A DNA stretch of 64,000 nt from Microglena sp. YARC. Lineage: Eukaryota; Chlorophyta; Chlorophyceae; Chlamydomonadales; Chlamydomonadaceae. Under the pieces are notes generated by a model that worked only from the letters and a program-made list of their open reading frames with translations, searched no databases and was not told the origin of the DNA. Shown one piece after another: positions 60,101 through 64,000 of this stretch. Positions within the stretch are counted from its first letter, which is position 1. Each line of letters starts with the position of its first letter. A program made the translations under genes and the position numbers. Location: assembly GCA_022414725.1 (NCBI GenBank), contig CM039464.1, positions 46,901,957 to 46,965,956 of the forward strand, in the 5' to 3' direction.

Positions 60101-62961
60101 CATTGCATAATAGGTATCTTGCTTGTGTCGAATGAATAAATAGATAGTATGTCTTATCACGAGGCACGAGGTTGAGGGGGCCAGCCCGTTTGCTTGCAAT
60201 GGGTCCAAGCACCAAGCCAATATGCATTGCATAATAAGTATCTTGCTTGTGTCGAATGAATAAATAGATAGTACGTCTTATCACGAGGTGCAAGGTTGAG
60301 GGGGCCAGCCCGTTTGCTTGCACTGAGGCCAACCACCAAGCCAATATGCATTGCATACAATAAGTATCTTGTTTGTGTCGAATGAATAAATAAATAGTAC
60401 GCCATATTACTGGGGCAAACCACTGGCTGATTTGCAATATCACATGATGCAATTTGTATGATATCATACTCGCCTTTGGTCAACATCGTATGATATGCTG
60501 GTCCCAAGCCATGTGTAACATTCCGGTCAAATAGCCATATATGCACTAAATATATAGTTTGTCTGATTACTGGGGCCAACCACTGGCAGATAAAATGCTC
60601 TTTAAATATACACAGACAATATCCACTCATCACTCATCCCTGTTCGCGTCCCCTGCCCCCACCTCTGACACACACACCTCAACTCTACACCCACATCTCT
60701 TTGATATATACATCTCTTTGGTTTCAGGCCTGAAGGGGATACGCTCTCTTTGCCTATGCACTAAATATATAGTACATCTTAGTACTGGGGCCAACCACTA
60801 GTCGATTAAATGCACTAAATTGTATGTTTTTGTACATCTCTTTGATTTGTGTACATCTCCTTGATTTCAGGCCTGAAGGGGATACGCTCTCCTTGCCTCT
60901 TCGTGTCCCGTCTGGCCCTCTTTGATAGGCAGCACAACAAGTTCATCGGCAATGTGTTGGGCTTGCGTCCCCACAGTGTTGTCTCTGATGACTCAGCCTG
61001 GCTATTTGACCCAAAGGTAACACATGGCTAGGGACCGGCATATCATATGATGTTGACCAAGGGCGAGTATAATACCATACAAATTACACTATTTCAATAT
61101 ACTATACGCATACATCATACTCATGCACCATCCTCCATACTCTACTTCATACACCATATACTCGTACACAATATCCATAATCAGATTCATACTTGTACTT
61201 AGGCCACGTAGGTCTCCCACACCATTGTGTGCTGCTCAGTGCTGCAGCCTGACCCCCAAACCATACTCATATTTATACCCATACTCAGATTCATACTTCT
61301 CCACGTAGGTCTCCCACACCATTGTGCGCTGCTCAGTGCTGCAGCCTGACCCCCTAACCATACTCAGATTCATACTTCTCCACGTAGGTCTCCCACACCA
61401 TTGTGTGCTGCTCAGTGCTGCAGCCTGACCCCCAAACCATACTCTTACCCATACTCATTCTCATACTTCTCCACGTAGGTCTCCCACACCATTGTGTGCT
61501 GCTCAGTGCTGCAGCCTGACCCCCAAACCATACTCTTACCCATACTCATTCTCATACTTCTCCACGTAGGTCTCACACACCATTGTGTGCTGCTCAGTGC
61601 TGCAGCCTGACCCCCAAACCATACTCTTACCCATACTCATTCTCATACTTCTCCACGTAGGTCTCCCACACCATTGTGCGCTGCTCAGTGCTGCAGCCTG
61701 ACCCCCTAACCATACTCTTACCCATACTCATACTTCTCCACGTAGGTCTCCCACACCATTGTGTGCTGCTCAGTGCTGCAGCCTGACCCCCAAACCATAC
61801 TCTTACCCATACTCATTCTCATACTTCTCCACGTAGGTCTCCCACACCATTGTGTGCTGCTCAGTGCTGCAGCCTGACCCCCAAACCATACTCTTACCCA
61901 TACTCATTCCCATACTTCTCCACGTAGGTCTCTCACACCATTGTGTGCTGCTCAGTGCTGCAGCCTGACCCCCAAACCATACTCTTACTCATACTCATTC
62001 TCATACTTCTCTACGTAGGTCTCCCACACCATTGTGCGCTGCTCAGTGCTGCAAGCTGACCCCCGAACCGGCACTCGCATGATCAACGACGAGTACGTGT
62101 CTCTGTACGTGGAGTTCAATACTGCCTACAGGCTGACTGTGGAGGATACCCGGGGCATGCCCGCTTCGGAGCAGAAGGCTAGCCAGATGGTGGACGAGAT
62201 CACTACCTGCTGGGCTATGATCGCCGTGCGGAAATGCTCTCTCCTGTCGAAGGAGATGGAGGTTAGCGTGCCCCTCTACTACGGCAGTGTTTACGAACCG
62301 CAGCTGCTAGATGCGCTGTACAAGGCGGAGCGGAAAAAGTCGCGTCTTTCCTTTCTGAAGTCCAAGGAGAAGCCTGTGTTCACATTCAAGATTGGTCCTT
62401 GTGGCCAGGTGGGGCAACTGGCTCCGTTGGTACCGTACGGCTTCATGCCACCGACTATGATTGCGCTGGATGATCTGGCAGCTGTACTGGGAGCGTACCG
62501 CTTGAACTTGGCGCTGCAATTAGCCCGTCAGGTGCGTTGGGTACAGTTGGGGTGGGCTGAGTTGAGTACAGTTGGGTGGGCTAGGGTTGTGGTTGGGCAC
62601 AGTTGGGTGGGTTGGGGTGGGCTATTGTCCACCGCCATTCACAAGTTACCCTCCACCCAGGCCACCACATTCACCGCCGTTCACCATATTACCCCCCCCA
62701 CACACACACACACACACACACTCCCCCCCCCCATTCACACACACAAAGGCCACTAAGTTCTCCGCCATTCACACGTTACCCTCCCCCCTGGCCACCACGT
62801 TCACCGCCGTTCCCCCCGTTACCTTCCCCCTCACCCACACACCCACACAAACAGGCCACAGCATTCACCGCTGTTCACCACGTTACCCACACCACCACCA
62901 CACACACACACACATACACACACAGGCCACCATGTTCACCGCCGTTCACCACGTCCCCCCC

Positions 62962-63011
<50 letters not shown>

Positions 63012-63879
63012 CCACTAAGTTCACCGCCATTCGCACGTTACCCACCCCCCAGGCCACCACATTCACCGCCGTTCACCACGTTACCCTCCCCCCCACGCAC
63101 ACACACACCACACACACAGGCCACTAAGTTCACTGCCATTCACATTTTACCCTCCCCCAAGGCCACCACCCCACCTCACCCCAGGCCACCACGTTCACCG
63201 CCATTCACCACATTACCACCCACTCACCCCCACACACAGGCCACTAAGTTTACCGCCATTCACATGTTACCCTCCCCCAAGGCCACCACGTTCATGTTAC
63301 CCTCCCCCACTCGTTACCCTCCCCCACCCACCCACCCACCCACAGGCCACCACGTTCACCGCCTACTCAGAGCCAGTCCTTGCACGCTTCCCGGACATCC
63401 TCGGGGACCACCACCTACTAAGCAAGTTCCTTCTTAAGTGGAGGGACATCACAAAGGAGCTATGCCCCCCCCCCCCCCCCACACACACACACACACAGGC
63501 CACTAAGTTCACCGCCATTCACGTGTTACCCTCCCCCCAGGCCACCACATTCACCGCCGTTCACCACATTACCTCCCCCCCCTCACACACACACCACCAC
63601 TCCTAGGCCACCACATTCACCGCCATCTCAGAGCCAGTCCTTGCTCGCTTCCCGGACATCCTCGGGGACCACCACCTACTAAGCGAGTTCCTTCTAAAGT
63701 GGAGGGACATTACAAAGAAGCTATGCGCCATGCCCAATGGAGGCTGCCTCAGTCCCGAGGTCCTACCTCCCATCGCTACATTAGTCGAAGCTTTCAGACG
63801 CTGTTGCATTGAGATCATGCCCTTGGTGCAGTGTGCCAGCATCCCTCCACGCCACATCAATAACTTTGTTGAATACCAG
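46424..63879 (+). CDS. NPHP1: Nephrocystin-1-like protein (partial; continues right)
   Basis: Exons read with GT-AG borders and matching phases: 46424-46489, 48441-48497, 52246-53310, 56298-56408, 58095-58180, 58497-58645, 60871-61016, 62019-62531, 63607-63879; about 820 aa so far. NPHP1 organises the transition zone at the base of cilia. The C-terminal 400 residues follow vertebrate nephrocystin-1 in order: RFPTNARPSVLQAKL, FVDLTYSADGALKP, CLFVSRLALFDRQ, DSAWLFDPK, YVEFNTAYRL, ITTCWAMIAV, FMPPTMIALDDLAAVL, ISEPVLARFPDILGDH and CIEIMPLVQCASIPP. The N-terminal part is unlike animal NPHP1: three GGFGL-type motifs, proline runs and seven YDPNRPNQQQ decapeptides (about 52810-53010). No SH3 domain was found in the window. 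Exons between 44900 and 48441 or 53310 and 56298 may be missing from this model. The family call rests on remembered motif order, not a search. Confidence 0.7.
46490..48440 (+). repeat. NPHP1-like intron, mixed repeats
   Basis: ACAACTGTCACGTAAG units (46540-46690), four 65-bp units with GGATGGTAACTTGCAGACTG and AATAAATTTTAAAATAATAA (46705-46950), three or four units with TTTGCTTGCACTGGGGCCAA and AATACTACAGAA (46985-47400), CAGTGTCTCTGGATG-type copies (47420-47640), GGCATGGGCGTGTGCAGGGG units (47720-47940), two copies of TAGGCAGTGAAGGTATT (48008, 48171) that may be donor-edge copies of an unrecognised exon, and a C homopolymer (48237-48257). Confidence 0.7.
49175..49369. mobile_element. 195-bp MITE with 8-bp target duplication (hAT-like)
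   Basis: Terminal inverted repeats CAGGGTACTAC and GTAGTACCCTG are perfect over 11 bp, and the element is flanked by the 8-bp direct repeat GTACAGAG (49167-49174 and 49370-49377). An 8-bp duplication with CAGGG-type ends is the hallmark of the hAT superfamily. It has no coding capacity. Confidence 0.9.
49387..49581. mobile_element. Second 195-bp copy of the same MITE, inverted
   Basis: Reverse complement of the element at 49175 with about 10-15 percent difference by eye; ends CAGTGTACTGC and GCAGCACCCTG, flanks ATCATCAC and GTTATCAC (6 of 8 match). The two copies are nine bases beyond the first target duplication, so together they form a near-400-bp fold-back structure. Confidence 0.85.
49590..50125. 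repeat. 36-bp minisatellite
   Basis: Ten or more units of AATTGTCATGGGCCTGTCAT plus AATTCCTGACAGACAG, with a variant ending CAGACCCAGATAGACCCTAG at the right side. Confidence 0.93.
50135..50590 (+). repeat. GATGATGATTGCATG...CCCTACTGGACTC repeats
   Basis: Five or six copies of CCTGGTGCCCTACTGGACTC with ATGATGATG runs; two related copies lie at 48648-48810. The right end carries one copy of the GCAATTTGGCTGCTCG dispersed repeat (50525-50585). Confidence 0.8.
51285..51415 (+). mobile_element. tRNA-derived SINE, 3'-truncated
   Basis: GGCAAATGGTTCAATGGTTG (A box region), GAGTGCAAATCCC (decayed B box), and body GTCGCTGTCAACCGCCATAG; the GTTATCATTAC end is absent. Confidence 0.7.
51885..52245 (+). 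repeat. Decoy acceptor edges before the proline-rich exon
   Basis: TTGCAGGGTGGCTGCAGCGG (51889), CATACAGGGCACCGGCAGTG (51942) and CATGCAGTGCGTTGGCAGTG (52049) are diverged copies of the true CATGCAGGGTGGCGGGGGTG (52239), spaced by CCCCCAAACACCAA and CTCCAAAACATCAA units. Confidence 0.82.
53311..53875 (+). repeat. Donor-edge duplication after the proline-rich exon, then GATTGGATT repeats
   Basis: At 53499-53584 a copy of the last 75 exon bases plus donor recurs (CCGCCGGATGAGCGCTACTT; GACACTGCCAAG/GTGAGG) with a nonsense change (TTG TAG). The remainder is AGGCTTAGATTGGATTGGAT units derived from the first intron bases. Confidence 0.9.
53889..54470 (+). mobile_element. Three adjacent copies of the TTGGCGGAG-family MITE
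   Basis: Copy 1 53889-54072 (palindrome GCGTCGCCAGCGACGC, end CTCCGCCAA), copy 2 from 54083 (same palindrome, TTGGCGGAGAGTGTT, ends about 54245), copy 3 about 54290-54460 (GCGGAGAGTGTTGGC to GGGTCTCCGCCCA). Copies 1 and 2 are each preceded by AACAAGTCATAG. Confidence 0.78.
54550..55650 (+). repeat. 23-bp minisatellite grown inside a dispersed repeat
   Basis: The array 54988-55615 has about 27 units of CAGCTACATGGCTCCAGCCT+GTT. Both flanks are copies of the GCAATTTGGCTGCTCG dispersed repeat (54560-54655 and 55600-55645), of which the unit is an internal piece. The long repetitive open frames in all three frames are artefacts. Confidence 0.93.
55880..56050 (-). repeat. ATCATATGAT-rich dispersed element
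   Basis: Minus-strand copy of the element at 18430: contains GATATCATACTCGCCCTTCC and CATCATATGATATGCCGGTC. Confidence 0.65.
56051..56297 (+). repeat. Decoy acceptor edges before exon 56298
   Basis: Four copies (56064, 56131, 56218 and, farther, 55671) of ATATACAG then GCCAATCAACCAT and CATGGGCC, diverging where the exon continues GGCGGCCCGGAG. Spacers are CCTAAACCATATAC units. Confidence 0.9.
56409..57640 (+). repeat. About 13 decoy copies of the exon 56408 donor edge
   Basis: Units contain ATGGATGGCCTCGGAACAC, AAAGATGACATACATTAACC and a variable CAGGT or CCGGT, then T-rich spacer. They copy the last 40 bases of the exon (true: GATAGCCTTGGAACC, GATGACATACATTAACCAG) plus donor. A G homopolymer ends the array (57636-57655). 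Confidence 0.9.
57641..58094 (+). repeat. Decoy acceptor edges before exon 58095
   Basis: Two long units with AGCTTGTAACAACTGGGGGA and GGTTTCC (57787, 57944) match the exon start GTTGAACTTGCAACAGCTGG; each carries GTGGTGGGATTGCAGCTGAA-type intron sequence and TTGCACTGGGCCCAACCACC. Confidence 0.82.
58181..58496 (+). repeat. Donor and acceptor edge copies around two short exons, with G and C tracts
   Basis: A second GGGCACAG/GTGAGCCATGG donor edge at about 58269; a decoy ACCTACAA then ATTGCAAGATG at 58424 matching the next exon start ATTGCAAGACC. Two very long G tracts (about 58231-58267 and 58341-58371). Confidence 0.85.
58646..58945 (+). repeat. Donor-edge copies after exon 58497-58645
   Basis: Three or four copies of CATTCCATGTTTAGCTTTG, GCCTGTCAAGGTTGA and GTCCAACTGGTGGG, the last 55 exon bases plus donor. 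Confidence 0.9.
58946..60870 (+). other. NPHP1-like intron, dispersed repeats and one decoy acceptor
   Basis: A GCAATTTGGCTGCTCG repeat (58950), three units with AGAGCATACGTGTACGTAGA and ATTTGGTTGAAGCA preceded by C tracts and CACACA (59210-59520), AT-rich sequence with no coding signal (59530-59900), four copies of GAGGTTGAGGGGGCCAGCCC / TTTGCTTGCAATGGGTCCAA (60030-60420), an ATCATATGAT element (60430-60510), and a decoy of the exon 60871 acceptor edge at 60722-60760 (TTTCAGGCCTGAAGGGGATA). Confidence 0.65.
61060..62018 (+). repeat. Nine decoy acceptor edges before exon 62019 (93-bp unit)
   Basis: Each unit ends CTCCACGTAG and continues GTCTCCCACACCATTGTGTG and CTGCTCAGTGCTGCAGCCTG, matching the first 50 bases of the true exon, then returns to CATACTCTTACCCATACTC. 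The decoys are 90-95 percent identical to the exon by eye. Confidence 0.93.
62532..63606 (+). repeat. About 15 decoy acceptor edges before exon 63607, one with 115 exon bases
   Basis: Units of CACACAG then GCCACCACGTTCACCGCC and GTTCACCACGTTACC. One unit (63347-63463) reproduces 115 bases of the exon, to AAGGAGCTATGC, with five or six substitutions, and then breaks into a C homopolymer without a donor. CA repeats separate the units. Confidence 0.92.
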
Positions 63880-64000
63880 GTAGGCTTGGTTATAGTTGGG
63901 GTGGGCTAAGGTGGGGTACAGATGGGATGGGTTTGGTGTGCTATGGTTAGGATACAAAACTGGAAGATTACATCCTGTTGCATTGAGATCATGCCCTTGG
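63880..64000 (+). repeat. Start of a donor-edge array at the right window edge
   Basis: After the donor GTAGGC the sequence GTTGCATTGAGATCATGCCC reappears at 63978, a copy of exon bases 63803-63822, and is cut by the window end. Confidence 0.8.

Noticed and set aside
63347..63463. A regular exon of the NPHP1-like gene
   Set aside because: No donor follows; it breaks into a C tract, and the complete exon with donor lies at 63607-63879.

Overview
This is nuclear DNA of a eukaryote. Its genes are cut into short exons by GT-AG introns of one to several kilobases, and it carries tRNA-derived SINEs, LINE and copia retroelements, MITEs and very many tandem repeats. There are no bacterial operons, Shine-Dalgarno sites or rRNA/tRNA genes. 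One gene resembles nephrocystin-1, a protein of the ciliary transition zone, so the organism probably builds flagella. Introns swollen with minisatellites and a YADD-type algal-looking LINE would fit a flagellate green alga with a large genome (prasinophyte-like), but this placement is an inference.

Layout. 1-2302: unassigned sequence with an inverted repeat. 2303-9499: decayed copia-type LTR retroelements sharing three LTRs (gag-only unit, then gag-pol unit), followed by a third gag-like ORF (9779-10810) and a LINE relic on the minus strand (to about 11227). 11870-20668 (+): six-exon gene for pyrroline-5-carboxylate reductase, 271 aa, complete. 20669-31594: intergenic, with MITEs, SINEs, a 5'-truncated LINE (25515-27857), a 0.9 kb CA-rich array and a 1.9 kb 125-bp-unit array. 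31595-43633 (-): seven-exon gene for an F-box protein with a C-terminal FBA (glycoprotein-binding) domain, 334 aa, complete. 43634-46423: divergent intergenic/5' region. 46424-63879 (+): at least nine exons of a nephrocystin-1-like gene with a long proline-rich N-terminus; it runs off the right edge. All coding exons were found by reading splice sites and phases by eye; the phases fit at every junction of the first two genes.

The outstanding observation is that most splice junctions in all three genes are surrounded by tandem copies of themselves. The repeat unit contains the last bases of the intron plus the first 20-50 bases of the exon (acceptor edge), or the end of the exon plus the start of the intron (donor edge), always in gene orientation. 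Arrays of 2 to about 14 decoy junctions flank the one functional copy. In intron 2 of the F-box gene the copies are 84-nt, in-frame, acceptor-plus-donor units that look like potential cassette exons separated by mini-introns. In intron 3 of the P5CR gene four copies of the next exon precede the true one. The same process extends past the stop codon of the F-box gene. This links intron growth to splice junctions and creates dozens of decoy splice sites.

The three host genes are functionally unrelated (proline synthesis, ubiquitin-ligase substrate receptor, cilium); no joint pathway is implied.
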